Shown: positions 1-9,582 of the stretch, one piece after another
Layout of the letters: every line of letters begins with the position of its first letter
Position numbering within the stretch: the stretch's first letter is position 1
Source of the DNA: Fragilaria crotonensis
Taxonomy: Eukaryota > Bacillariophyta > Fragilariophyceae > Fragilariales > Fragilariaceae
Direction: 5' to 3'
Assembly (NCBI GenBank): GCA_022925895.1
Contig: JAKSYS010000083.1
Coordinates: forward strand, 62,001-126,000
Length of the DNA: 64,000 nt
Notes under the pieces: model-generated
Seen by the model: the letters and a program-made list of their open reading frames with translations, nothing else
What the model was told of the DNA's origin: nothing
The model's database searches: none
Translations under genes and position numbers: made by a program

Positions 1-822
1 CAGTTTTGCTACATACCGCCCGGAGGGCAAATGCCACGTTGGACGCCATGGCAGTATAAAAAGCCAACCATGAAAAGTAGCGTTCCTTCAGACACGCGTA
101 ACCGACACCCGCAACCACTGGAATGAGTGTCGCGTACACTTGCGGTTTCATCCATTTGCCCAACATGAGGGCCGACACCAGCGCAGAGAAGAAGGGCTCG
201 AGCGCCTTGACAATGTGAGTAAAAGAAACGGGAGCCGATTCCAAAGCAATCATGGTGAAGATTTGACCAAATGCATGGAAAAATCCAATTTGAGTGACAG
301 CATATTTACCAGCCTTTGTGAGCGTGGGAGGAGCGCGCAACCCAGTGGTCCAGAGGAAGGAGGAATACAGTGCGCCCACCAGGAATTGCATGGAACCGAC
401 AGTGGACGGTGCTGGTAAGACATTCAGAACTTTTTTGTTGACAACTGAAGGGGCAGAAGGAGGGAGGGGTAGGTGCGAGGTCAGCGGGGACGGTGAATTT
501 AATACAAGTACCAGGCAGGGGTCAGAGGTGGTGCCATGCGAAGGTACGTACTGTTGTAGATAACGTTCAAGGCATACCACAGAGAAAAGTAGAAGCCGAT
601 CTTGAGCCGTTGAACAAGAGCAGACGGTCCTGCGCCTCCTCGAATCGCCAGTTGCTCATCAATAAGAGCGACAAGGTCGACATCCCGTTGTTTGTGGGGA
701 AGTGTTGAGCGTTGATTCGACGGGGAAACAAGGGGACTCAGAGGCTTTAAGGTGCGAGCCTCGGTAGACGATGATGCTGCAATCGCTAGCGCGACACAGT
801 ATACTGTCGTGATGATCTTCAT
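1..822 (-). CDS. Plastid triose-phosphate/phosphate translocator (TPT family), C-terminus beyond window
   Basis: Transporter of the TPT/nucleotide-sugar transporter family, which exchanges triose phosphates or related sugar phosphates for phosphate across plastid membranes. Exon 1 (822-552) encodes a hydrophobic signal-like leader and then the TPT opening KIGFYFSLWYALNVIYN. A 107-bp GT-AG intron (551-445, phase 1) joins it to exon 2 (444 to the window edge), which continues IVNKKVLNVLPAP, GSMQFLVGALYSS, FFHAFGQIFTMIALESAPVS and FTHIVKALEPFFSALVSA, all family hallmarks. No break is seen. The leader lacks a clear ASAF box, so which of the four plastid membranes it occupies cannot be told. The gene is divergent from the GDH-like gene, with about 580 bp between them. 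The family call is firm; the substrate is unknown. Confidence 0.9.
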
Positions 823-1406
823 AGCAAGGGTTTGTGAGTGTGAGTTGCCTCCTGTGTGTTACCTTCACAATAGTTGAAAGTCTTGAATCATGCCAATGTC
901 AAATAAACAGATTATCGGTAGCCTATTGTGATGTCAGAGTGTCGCAAAGTCGCATGTCTACGCGTGTCGCGTCTACCTACTACACTGTACCATCAATGAT
1001 GCCAATCAACAATCTATACAAAGTAGCACCAAGTACAGTATTCACGTCTTTCTCCAAACGTGCGTCGATCGTCGATCCCAAGCAACAGCACGCCATCACC
1101 AGAGTTTTTTGTGCGGTGTTGAGAGGAGCACCACTCCGAGCCTCGGCCGGAGGCCGGAATGACGGCGGAAGTTGTGACAGGGGAATGTGGAATTTAAACC
1201 GGACCGATTTCGTCATAAGGGACTATTTGATGAGAATTCTGAATTCTCCGTAGGCCCAGTATCTAATGTACAGTGGCTTCAAAAAGATCCAAGTCACCCA
1301 CGGAACATGGCGATCCGCATACCCGTCATGCTGGCATCAAGAAGGCAGCAACATGAATCATAAATTGCAACTGCATCGAAGTTGAACCTTCGAAGTATTC
1401 AACGCC
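823..1406. other. Divergent intergenic region
   Basis: About 580 bp separate the divergent TPT and GDH-like genes, so this must hold both promoters. There is a short GC-rich inverted repeat near 1139-1153 (gcctc/gaggc arms). The small ORFs here have no recognisable product. No clear TATA box or RNA gene was seen. Confidence 0.5.
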
Positions 1407-2992
1407 ATGTTGGTCCTTCTGAAACGAGCATCCACCAATACCGCTAGACTCGGCGCCGTTGCTCGAGCTTTCTCTAGTGCTGCCCCAGATCGTACTGCCT
1501 CCAGTAAAAGATCGCTCATCACCACAGAAGAAGGCGTTCATCAAACGATGACCATCTCGAAAGAGTGGAGAAACAAACCGCTCTTCCGTCGACAGGGCGA
1601 TGTTCGCTTCAAGACCGGTCTGGAGGCAGCCAACTTGTTGGTTGGCGAAGCACAACGCCGTGACGATCACGAACATGAGTTTATCAATTCTCTCCGCTCC
1701 ACCATGCAATGCCTTTCTCCCATTTTCGATCGGAACCCCAAGTACGCTTTCGTCGCTAAGCAATTGATGGAACCAGAACGCTTCATTCAATTCCGTGTGG
1801 CCTGGATTGATGATGTCGGTGTTGTCCGTATGAATCGAGGCTTTCGAATCCAATATTCGAGCTCGATCGGGCCGTATGAAGGCGCTTTGCACTTTGGAAC
1901 GCACGTCAACAGCGCGGTGATCAAGGCCGTGGGGTTTGATACTGTCTTTTCAAATGCTTTGACAGGTTTTGACCTTGGCGCAGCGGCAGGTGGTTCTGAC
2001 TTCAATCCTTATGACAAGTCGGAGGCGGAGTTGCAACGTTTCTGCCAGTCTTACATGACGGAGTTGTCCAAGTATATTGGACCCGATACTGATAGTCCCT
2101 GGATGGGAATGGGCGTCGGTGAGAAGGAGATGGGATATTTGTTCGGTCAGTACAAGCGTATCAACATGAAGGCATCATCCAGTGGACGACCATTCATGTC
2201 CTTTAGCAATCAGTCCTTCTACAAGGTCAGTCAATTTTCGGTCTATTCATCATGCCCGTGAACAAGTCGCGCGTCCCTACTCACCAGACTTTTTTGTTGT
2301 AGGCTCCTGGTTACGGTGTTGTTCACTTTGCTGATCAAATCCTTAAGGATCGAAATGACTCCCTGGAAGGAAAGCGCTGTCTCATTATCGGATCTGGAAA
2401 GGTTGCACGTAGCGTCGCTGAAAAGTTGCTCGATTATGGAGCGATCCCCCTGACGTTTAGCGATACTAGCGGACATGTGTACGAACCAGATGGCATCAAC
2501 GCAGGACGCCTCAAAACTATTTCCAAGATCATGGACGAACGTGGAGCCTTGTTGGGACGATACATTATTGCCTCGGCATCCGCTCAATTCAACGACCCAG
2601 AGAATATTCTAGATATCCCATGCGACTTGTGCTTTCCTTGCGGAGCCATGAATGTCATTACCGCAGACGCAGTCAATACCTTGGCCAACAATGGATGTTT
2701 GGGCATTATCGAGGGAGGTGCCTCGACTGTCACACCCGAAGCCAGGACATGCCTGCGAAAGCGCGGGCTCGCATACGGACCCCACACAATGACCATGACT
2801 GGTCCTGCGATTGTACACGCCTTGGGAACCGATGCGACGGACGAACGGCTGCAGGAAGAAGTGGAACGAATCTTCAAGGCCGTCAAGAAGACTGCTCAAG
2901 AGTTTAATGCCCGAGGGGACTTGTTTGCCGGGGCTAACATTTATGGTTTTTTGCGTGTCGCCAATGTCATGATGACTCATGGCGCTGTTTGA
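1407..2992 (+). CDS. Glutamate dehydrogenase-like protein, mitochondrial, catalytic residues replaced
   Basis: Two exons (1407-2225 and 2303-2992; 77-bp phase-0 GT-AG intron) encode about 502 aa. The first ~35 residues are Arg/Ser/Ala-rich and look like a mitochondrial presequence. The rest aligns over its length with hexameric NADP-type glutamate dehydrogenase: VNSAVIKAVGFDTVF, GGSDFNPYDKSE, GYLFGQYKRI, the dinucleotide-binding GSGKVARSVAEKL, and the C-terminal GANIYGFLRVANVM. The glutamate site is altered at each position that can be matched. PYKGG is PYEGA, FKN is FSN, the catalytic-lysine motif GGAKGGSD is GAAAGGSD, PAGDIG is PWMGMG, and the late ANAGGVA region is TMTGPAIV. The frame is intact, so this looks like a maintained pseudoenzyme or an enzyme with another substrate, not a decayed gene. 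Confidence 0.88.
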
Positions 2993-3803
2993 GTGAGAGG
3001 TGATCGAGTTTACAATAATGAAGGTTGGCATTTCTGGCGTAGCATGACATTGATAAACATCATCATAGGAGTTCTGCAAACGGCACATTTGCTTCTTCTC
3101 GCAGTATCGCACAGTTGACACTACCTGTTTCCTCCTGATGACTTGGAGTTTCCAAGCCAAACGGCCACATGAGCCATCCCATGCACTGCCACAGAAAGTC
3201 CTCGTGCGGACTCCCCGGATGAAGTTTTGAAGGGAGCACGGCGAAGGCAGCATGCTGTAGAGGTTGGTTATTTACTACAGTGTATGTAGAATATTCAAGA
3301 CTATGGGCTGTCATGCAGTTGGTGTGCAATATGCCTCTTTCAATCATGTTGCGAACCACAGTAAATGACAACGAGGGCACGTACCTGGTATCAAACCATC
3401 AGATACAGCAGTGGCGGGTGGGGACAGGCAAACTTTTCATCTGTTTGAATATTCGCCAGAAGACTTCATAAAAAAAGGGAACTCAAGGAAGAGGTGTTGC
3501 AGCCTTGAAATGGAACTCGATACCTGAACTATACGAAGTTCTATAGGTTGATACTCACTTCATTTACAACTGTGGTCGATACTTCTACACTGCATGAACC
3601 TCATGTGCACGTGATGCAATTAACAAGGAGCCTGTTGAACGATTTCATACTATCGGAATAACTGTTGGCAAGGCGTCGAACACTACTATTACGTAGAGTA
3701 GCTACAACTAGATGTTCACATTCTATCCCACCTCCACAATCAGTCGTGGCTATAATCATTGCTGTCGTGCTATGACATGGAAAAAGCTAACCCCTATAAA
3801 AAA
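2993..3803. other. Intergenic region between GDH-like gene and Harbinger element
   Basis: About 810 bp. Small ORFs occur on both strands, the longest being about 105 codons on the minus strand (3380-3063), but none has recognisable domains. I see no RNA gene or repeat here. Confidence 0.4.
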
Positions 3804-3862
3804 AGGCCCACCCTTACGGTTGTGAAAAGTTGAGATGAAAAACTGACCCCCCAACTTTTTTT
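3804..3862 (+). repeat. Left terminal inverted repeat of the Harbinger element
   Basis: Begins aggcccaccctta. After a short spacer comes the aaaagttgagatgaaaaactg block, then a C-run and a T-run. It matches the reverse complement of 7994-8060, with a small internal length difference next to cccttacgg / cccttatg. Confidence 0.88.
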
Positions 3863-3921
3863 TTCGTGTTGACCGGCCTTATGGATGAAAAGTTGCATGA
3901 AAAACCAAGTTGGACCGATCT

Positions 3922-3994
3922 CAACTTTTCATCGAAAAGTTGATGATAAAAGTTGGGCCCCAACTTTTATCAGCAACTTTTCGATGAAAAGTTG
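3922..3994. repeat. Subterminal hairpin, 36-bp arms, one mismatch
   Basis: The arms at 3922-3957 and 3959-3994 are inverted copies with a single mismatch, separated by one base. They are built from caacttttcatcgaaaagttg and aaagttgggg modules related to the terminal repeats. The structure lies just inside the left TIR and about 145 bp before the transposase ATG. Confidence 0.9.
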
Positions 3995-4138
3995 ACCTCC
4001 TTCGAGTCGAGTTAATCACCGCCGCTTGGAACCAGACGACAATCCTGTGACAAGGATCTGCCACCATTGCATTGCCGACTTCTTCACAATCAACACTTAC
4101 TGCATTTGCTGTCCTTCTTGCTTCGTCTTGTTGCTGTC

Positions 4139-5961
4139 ATGGGGCAATTAATTAGTCTACCTGGCGGTGGTGCCACAGAGTCCGTTGTCCGCCATTTTGA
4201 TCGTCGTCCCAGGACATTGTCGGAATGCTTTGTCGACAGAAAGATGAATACACGACGGTTCCTCGAGTACAAGAAACGAAAATATGAGGAGCTTAGTGAG
4301 CAAGTGGCTGACCTTCTTTTTAGTAACCGGTGGAGAGGAGAGGAAGCAGATGGAGAAGAAAATGCTGAGTTGCTGCGTGAAGAAGAACTTTACAGGCAGC
4401 ATCGCATCAGAACCCGACCAAAGAAAAGGCGTAAACAAAAGGAAGTGGTCATGTTTACAGACAGAGCAACTGGAGTGCGATCTCGTTTGCTTCCCAAAAT
4501 GTCAATTTGGTATGATCCATGTTTTTGGTTATGTCGTCCACCAATTGCTTACTTCCAGCATCGCTTCTTTATTTGCAATCTCACCATTTTGTCCATGAAA
4601 TTCACAGGTACAATATGTATGTTGAGTCTCCTAATCTGGAGAATCCGAGATTTCACAAGCTTTTCCGCCGCCGTTTTCGTATGCCTTACAAGTGCTTTCA
4701 AGAATTAGTTCAAATGGTGGAAGATAGCCCTTTGTTTGCCCGATGGCGTGAAGGAAAGAATGATGCCGCGCATCGTCCAGCAACTCCTCTTTCCCTTCTA
4801 GTGTTGTGTGTTTTGCGATACATCGGTCGAGGATGGACATTGGATGATCTCTCTGAGAACACTGGTATTAGTGAAGAAGTCATCCGTGTTTTTGTTCACA
4901 AGTTCATTGAATTCGGGAGTACTGTCCTTTATAAGAAATTTGTTGTCGCTCCGAAAACCGCAGAAGATGCTGCAGAGCACACTCCGGAATACGAGAAAGC
5001 CGGGTTGCCTGGCTGCGTCGGATCAATGGATGCGACTCACATTCTACTGGAAAAGGTCGAGTATAGATTGAGACAAAGCCACCTGGGCTTTAAGAGTTCT
5101 CATACAGCAAGGAGTTACAATATCACAGTCAATAATCGTCGGAAGATATTGGCGACTACAACCGGTCACCCCGCAAGGTGGAATGACAAAACTGTCGTTC
5201 TCTTTGATAACTTTGCAGTTGCTCTACACGAGGGTACAACATTACAGGATGTCACATTTGAGTTGTATGACGTCAACTCTTGCGGTTCTGTTTTCAAACA
5301 AAAGTATGTCGGTGCTTGGTTGATTGTTGACAATGGTTACTTGAACTGGCCGACGACAGTTCCACCCATGAAAACTTCGTCGAGTAGGGCCAGCATTCGA
5401 TTCTCGCAGTGGCTAGAATCCATCCGTAAGGATGTCGAGTGCACGTTTGGTATCCTTAAGGGACGATTTCGAATTCTCAAGACAGGAATCCGACTGGTTG
5501 GACAAGAATCCGCAGATAAGATATTCTTAACGTGCTGTGCACTACATAATTGGCTTCTACATGAAGATGGACTCGACAGTGCATGGGAGGATGGTGTTCA
5601 AAGTGATTGGGAAGGACAACTTGGACTTCACAATGTACAAGACGTGGAATATCATATTCCAGATGCGGTGCAGAGGCTTATGTCCCGACGTGAGATGCAG
5701 CACTATGATGTTTCTGGAATGGGATTTGGCAGCGACGTGCGACATGAACAATCACATCAAAGAAGGCGTCACAATGCTGGCGTTGAAACACAAAGGTCAC
5801 TGCGTGATGATGCTGACGAGGCGGAGTCTGTCCGGGTGGTGAAGGACTTAAATTTAGAGTTCTTCCGATCAAAACTCATCCGACATTTTGACATTGCATT
5901 TCAAAGAAATGAAATACAATGGCCTGGGAAAAGGAATCGAATACAACAAGTTCACATTTAA
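4139..5961 (+). CDS. Harbinger (HARBI1/DDE_Tnp_4-type) transposase
   Basis: Two exons (4139-4509 and 4608-5961; 98-bp GT-AG intron) give about 574 aa. The splice restores SIWYNMYVESPNLENPRF, the usual sequence at this point in diatom Harbinger transposases. The N-terminal ~120 residues are basic. A helical DNA-binding region follows (RRRFRMPYKCFQELVQM, then LRYIGRGWTLDDLSENTGIS). The DDE nuclease has GSMDATHI (D265), VDNGYLNWPTT (D365) and DVECTFGILKGRFRIL (E401), giving DD35E spacing with all three acids present. The frame is open further upstream, but 4139 is the first in-frame ATG. The gene is intact and has no frameshift. Confidence 0.93.
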
Positions 5962-6096
5962 GCAACTAGTATTCACCAGCAGTAGAATCAAATCATCCTC
6001 GTCAATAACTAATACTTAACTACTAAGACTTCTTCAAGAAGCAACTAAATTGTACTAACATAAAACCTCCTGCGATTGGCGTTTGTATCCTCAATG

Positions 6097-7821
6097 TCAC
6101 TCGTCTGCGTCGTCGTCATTGACAGTCGGGAAAACAAATGGCTGAGGAGGCTGAAAGTATTCCCGGAGGTCGTACGTACAATCGGCATAGTATGGTACTT
6201 CGTCGTCGTCTCCTTCGTCTCCTTCTTCAATTCCATCATTTCCATTGGAGCCACCATCAGCACCTTTGGCTCCCGCAGCAGTAGTAGTAGTCGTAGTAGT
6301 GAAAGAGACAGACTCCGTAGGTGCTCCTTCAGTCCTTGTACTACTACTAGTACTACTAGCACAGGGGGTTGAGAATTTACGACCGTGTGTGGTTGTGGTG
6401 CTGGTAGATGAGGTCGAGGAGTGCATTCTTGACGATTTTGGTCGTTTGTTTGGTGCATTACTAATGGCACCACCGCCACCACCACCACCAAGCACTCCGT
6501 CAATCATGGCATCAGCATTGCGACGTCTAGCTGACAACAACCCTTTGCTCTCTTGAAATTGGGCAGTCAATGCTCGCTTCTGGTTCATTAACTCTCGAAT
6601 CTCCAAAAAGATTGCATCACCACGATCCTTGACGTCCCACATCTTTGCAAGCTCCATCCGAGTATCAATCTCAGACTGCAAATTGGAAAGTGCAGTCTCG
6701 TAATCGTTATCGAGCACGCGACGCTCTTCCATCGAGCGGGCTGCATTCAGCTTTGCCATTTCGATCTGCTGCGTCAGTGTAGCCCCCCTCCGAAAGGGGG
6801 ACTGCGGTTGTGCTGCTCCAGTATCTCTCTCTTTTTTCACAGCACGGGCACACTCTTTTCTTACCTGCTTTCGACTGTTCAATCCTTTTTCTTCAGGACG
6901 TGTTGTATCGCCAATCTGGAACTGCTTTGATTTGTATACTTCGCACTCCTCTTCATTTTCCACGATGAAACCCCAAAGGAAGAAAGCAAGCATTCCAGGA
7001 AAAAACCAATCCTCAGGCATCTTGTCGGCGTCAGCAATATCCGCCTGGTGGTTGTCAAAAGCCTGCTGGTCGTCTCGCCTTGTGCTGCTTCTGCTGGTTG
7101 GTGTGTCCTCGGTCTCAGATAAGACGTCATCATCCGCTTCATCATCATCACCAACACTATTAGCTCCTCTGAGACAAACATACATGCGTTCACGTATGAA
7201 CCTATGATAATCGGCAATGGACTTTCCAGATGGAAGTGTCCCATCTTTGTATTCACTGTCAGAATCCTTCGCACAAGCGAGTGCCTTCCTCCCATTTCTT
7301 AGCACTTCCTTAGCACCTCTCATCATAGTGAGAACTGAGACATCGACAGGGTTTGTTAAATTTTTCGATGTCAACAAAGATTTTGTAATGCCGTCAGGCT
7401 TGTTTGCGTAGATAGAAAGCATGCCGCCGGTAGTCCTTTGTGGGAAAAAACAGTCCTTGAGCTTTTTGTTGTATTCACTTCGCGAGGTCGCCAGTCCTCC
7501 ACCATCAGCAACAGCAGATGCATTCCGGTCATCGTTCACTGCGACTGGGACATTTTCATAAAGATGACTGAACTGGTTTATACCAAGAACCATTTGTTCT
7601 GGTAGTGTTAGTTCATCAGGATCATCCGATCCAAGGATACTTTTGCGAAGCAACGCCTTTTGTTCCTTTTCCGTGACACTGTTACCGGAACAGAAGACAG
7701 CAGACTCATACGCTGCAAAAAAGACTGTTCGCTGAAGCTCTTTCATCATCTTTGAGCCTCCAGCAAACTTAAGGGACTCAAGCTTCCTGCTGCTTGCCTT
7801 CCTGGATGATGTTGGCATCAT
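6097..7821 (-). CDS. Accessory protein of the Harbinger element, function unknown
   Basis: This minus-strand ORF (stop 6097) converges with the transposase, 135 bp away, inside the same TIRs. The frame stays open to an ATG at 7995 at the edge of the right TIR. I prefer the MMPTSSRK start at 7821 (about 574 aa) because a TATA-like box lies about 85 bp upstream. Visible features are a basic start (SSRKASSRKLESLKF), Asp/Glu-rich stretches, a KMPEDWFFPGMLAFFLWGF segment, a charged predicted coiled coil (roughly residues 350-450 of this product), poly-Gly and poly-Thr runs, and an acidic C-terminus. Harbinger elements usually carry a Myb/SANT partner protein. I see no clear Myb repeat, so that role is inferred from position only. 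Confidence 0.7.
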   Translation of the reverse strand: MMPTSSRKASSRKLESLKFAGGSKMMKELQRTVFFAAYESAVFCSGNSVTEKEQKALLRKSILGSDDPDELTLPEQMVLGINQFSHLYENVPVAVNDDRNASAVADGGGLATSRSEYNKKLKDCFFPQRTTGGMLSIYANKPDGITKSLLTSKNLTNPVDVSVLTMMRGAKEVLRNGRKALACAKDSDSEYKDGTLPSGKSIADYHRFIRERMYVCLRGANSVGDDDEADDDVLSETEDTPTSRSSTRRDDQQAFDNHQADIADADKMPEDWFFPGMLAFFLWGFIVENEEECEVYKSKQFQIGDTTRPEEKGLNSRKQVRKECARAVKKERDTGAAQPQSPFRRGATLTQQIEMAKLNAARSMEERRVLDNDYETALSNLQSEIDTRMELAKMWDVKDRGDAIFLEIRELMNQKRALTAQFQESKGLLSARRRNADAMIDGVLGGGGGGGAISNAPNKRPKSSRMHSSTSSTSTTTTHGRKFSTPCASSTSSSTRTEGAPTESVSFTTTTTTTAAGAKGADGGSNGNDGIEEGDEGDDDEVPYYADCTYDLREYFQPPQPFVFPTVNDDDADE

Positions 7822-7904
7822 GGTTGCCAGCAATGACGGGGTTGTGGTGGAATTGCCTCCAGCAATTTTAGTAGGAGAGACGATGTGAGGATACCGGAGT
7901 ATGG

Positions 7905-7912
7905 TATATAAA
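7905..7912 (-). promoter_or_regulatory. TATA-like box upstream of accessory gene
   Basis: tttatata on the minus strand, about 85 bp before the preferred ATG at 7821. It supports the internal start, because a start at 7995 would place this box inside the coding region. Confidence 0.35.
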
Positions 7913-7993
7913 TGCAACACTAAGGACGAAAAACACCCGGAAAACAAAACTTTTTCTGTTTCACCATAAGGTCGGGGACTCAACATTTTCTTC

Positions 7994-8060
7994 AATAAAA
8001 GTTGGGGGGTCAGTTTTTCATCTCAACTTTTATTTACCGTATGAACATAAGGGTGGGCCT
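7994..8060 (-). repeat. Right terminal inverted repeat of the Harbinger element
   Basis: Reverse complement of the left TIR: the aaaagttggggggtcagtttttcatctcaactttt block, then gggtgggcct at the outer end. It overlaps the far upstream end of the accessory reading frame. Confidence 0.88.
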
Positions 8061-8287
8061 AACAGAAAAAAATGGGACGTTCTTTTTTAGTACTGAGCGC
8101 TGACATGGCGTTCGGTTGTCTGAATGGAAACCGTCACTCTTCGTCCCAAGGACGACACCAACGGACCGTGCTGGACTCGTCAGTGCACTCCTCTAAATCT
8201 GTACTCCAAGTATGACGTAGCACACCTTCACTCACACAACTCTTGCCAACAACCCGATTCACTGGGATATCAACCTAAGAAGCCAGC

Positions 8288-9397
8288 ATGATTGCTACTA
8301 GGAGTAGAGGAAGACTACCGATCGTAAAGCTGAACATCAGCGTTGCCAAGTATATTGTGTTGCCAACGTTGACCCTGATTGTTTGGTTGGTTTGTCAACA
8401 TTTGAACTACGTTGTGGATCGCATGCGAGCTACCGTGAGTCAAGACAAGGAGTTGGAAGAGCAACGGTTGGGTGCGGTCGTTCTTCTAGCTCCTCCACGG
8501 AATGAAATCACCTTTTGGCACAGCACCTCACGATTTTGCTTTTTGATGCGAGCCATACGAAGTGTGGATCAACACCTCAATCAGCGCTATGGTCCTTATC
8601 CTGTATACGTATTGGTTGCCAAGGACTATGAGCTGCATCCACGCCACGCGGATGGGCCATACACAGAGCAAGATCAGGCTCTGATCAGATCGTGGGCACC
8701 AAATTCCAACATCACGTTCCAGCAAATCAACCTCTATAGTGCAGACGCTCTGGAGCCAGGTACCACCGTTGAGCAAATTACGAGATGGCGCAAGGGTGAA
8801 GATGGTGCGACAGAAGGTCGCGATTTGGGTTATCAAAGCATGTGTCGGCTATGGTCTGGGCGTTTGCAAACAATGCTCTTCTTGCAGAGATTCAAGTACT
8901 ACCTTAGACTTGACGACGATTCTTTATTCACAGACAAACTGCCCTTCGATCCCTTCCAACAAATGGATAAAGACGGATTAATGTACGCCTGGCGACGCGA
9001 TAGCTACGAGGAATGGGGCCTTGCTAAATTAAATGAACTCGTTAAGAGGCATATCCGGATTGACGATGACGCACTCTTTACGAGCGATCGAGAGTTTTGG
9101 GGGTCGGAGCCGTACAACAATTTTCACGTTTCTCGTGTCTCCTTTTGGGCGTCTCCAAAGTGGCAGGCTTTCTGGAAAGACCTGAACGAAGAACATGCGT
9201 TCTTCAAGTATCGACTAGGTGATGCCACTGCACATGCTGCAGCTATCATGATGATGCCTAGAAGCAAGGTGGCGAGATGGGAATCCTATCCTTATGCTCA
9301 CAATTCGAACGATATGCAATATCGTTGGGCGCCAAAAGCTTGGAAACTGGAATGCGAAGCAGCTGCCAACAAGTCTGGGTTTGAACGAAGCCAATAA
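8288..9397 (+). CDS. GT15-family (KRE2/MNT1-like) mannosyltransferase-like protein
   Basis: A single-exon 369-aa type II membrane protein with a short cytosolic basic tail, an anchor at about residues 20-42, then a lumenal catalytic domain. Family features: YYLRLDDDSLF (D209-D211; the same place as the metal-binding acidic motif of Mnt1), YEEWGLAKL, YNNFHVSRVSFWASPKW and FFKYRLGDATAHAAAIMM, which matches the conserved GDA.xH segment of GT15. GT15 enzymes add alpha-1,2-mannose to N- and O-glycans in the Golgi using GDP-mannose. The ATG at 8288 gives the complete anchor. The gene starts about 230 bp beyond the Harbinger right end. Confidence 0.85.
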   Translation: MIATRSRGRLPIVKLNISVAKYIVLPTLTLIVWLVCQHLNYVVDRMRATVSQDKELEEQRLGAVVLLAPPRNEITFWHSTSRFCFLMRAIRSVDQHLNQRYGPYPVYVLVAKDYELHPRHADGPYTEQDQALIRSWAPNSNITFQQINLYSADALEPGTTVEQITRWRKGEDGATEGRDLGYQSMCRLWSGRLQTMLFLQRFKYYLRLDDDSLFTDKLPFDPFQQMDKDGLMYAWRRDSYEEWGLAKLNELVKRHIRIDDDALFTSDREFWGSEPYNNFHVSRVSFWASPKWQAFWKDLNEEHAFFKYRLGDATAHAAAIMMMPRSKVARWESYPYAHNSNDMQYRWAPKAWKLECEAAANKSGFERSQ

Positions 9398-9582
9398 CAG
9401 ATCGAGCGGAGTAGGAATTCGCTCTAGCGTTCTAGCAACGTGAACTACTGTGGTGTCTGTACTAAGAGCGTGACCTTCCGTCTCCGCCAAACCATCGGCG
9501 GATTTGACACCCTATAAAAATCCCGCATTGCATTGTCACTGCAGGTCCGTATCTTCCATCAGAGTGTTGACAGTCAATATGT

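Larger units (their letters stand above)
3804..8060. mobile_element. Complete PIF/Harbinger-type DNA transposon
   Basis: A 4.26-kb element bounded by terminal inverted repeats. The left end begins aggcccaccctta and continues to an aaaagttgagatgaaaaactg block followed by accccccaactttt. The right end, read in reverse, gives the same blocks at 8060-7994. Inside are a plus-strand DD35E transposase and a minus-strand accessory gene converging on each other. The expected 3-bp TWA target duplication is not clean: the left flank is aaa in an A-run and the right flank is taa. The boundary is therefore certain to about 2 bp. Both genes are open, so the copy may be autonomous. Confidence 0.9.

Noticed and set aside
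1326-1904. Minus-strand 192-codon ORF opposite the GDH-like gene
   Set aside because: It is a shadow of the conserved plus-strand exon with no recognisable domains.
3063-3380. 105-codon minus-strand ORF after the GDH-like gene
   Set aside because: It overlaps other frames of similar length, has no family features, and lies where the GDH 3' UTR is expected.
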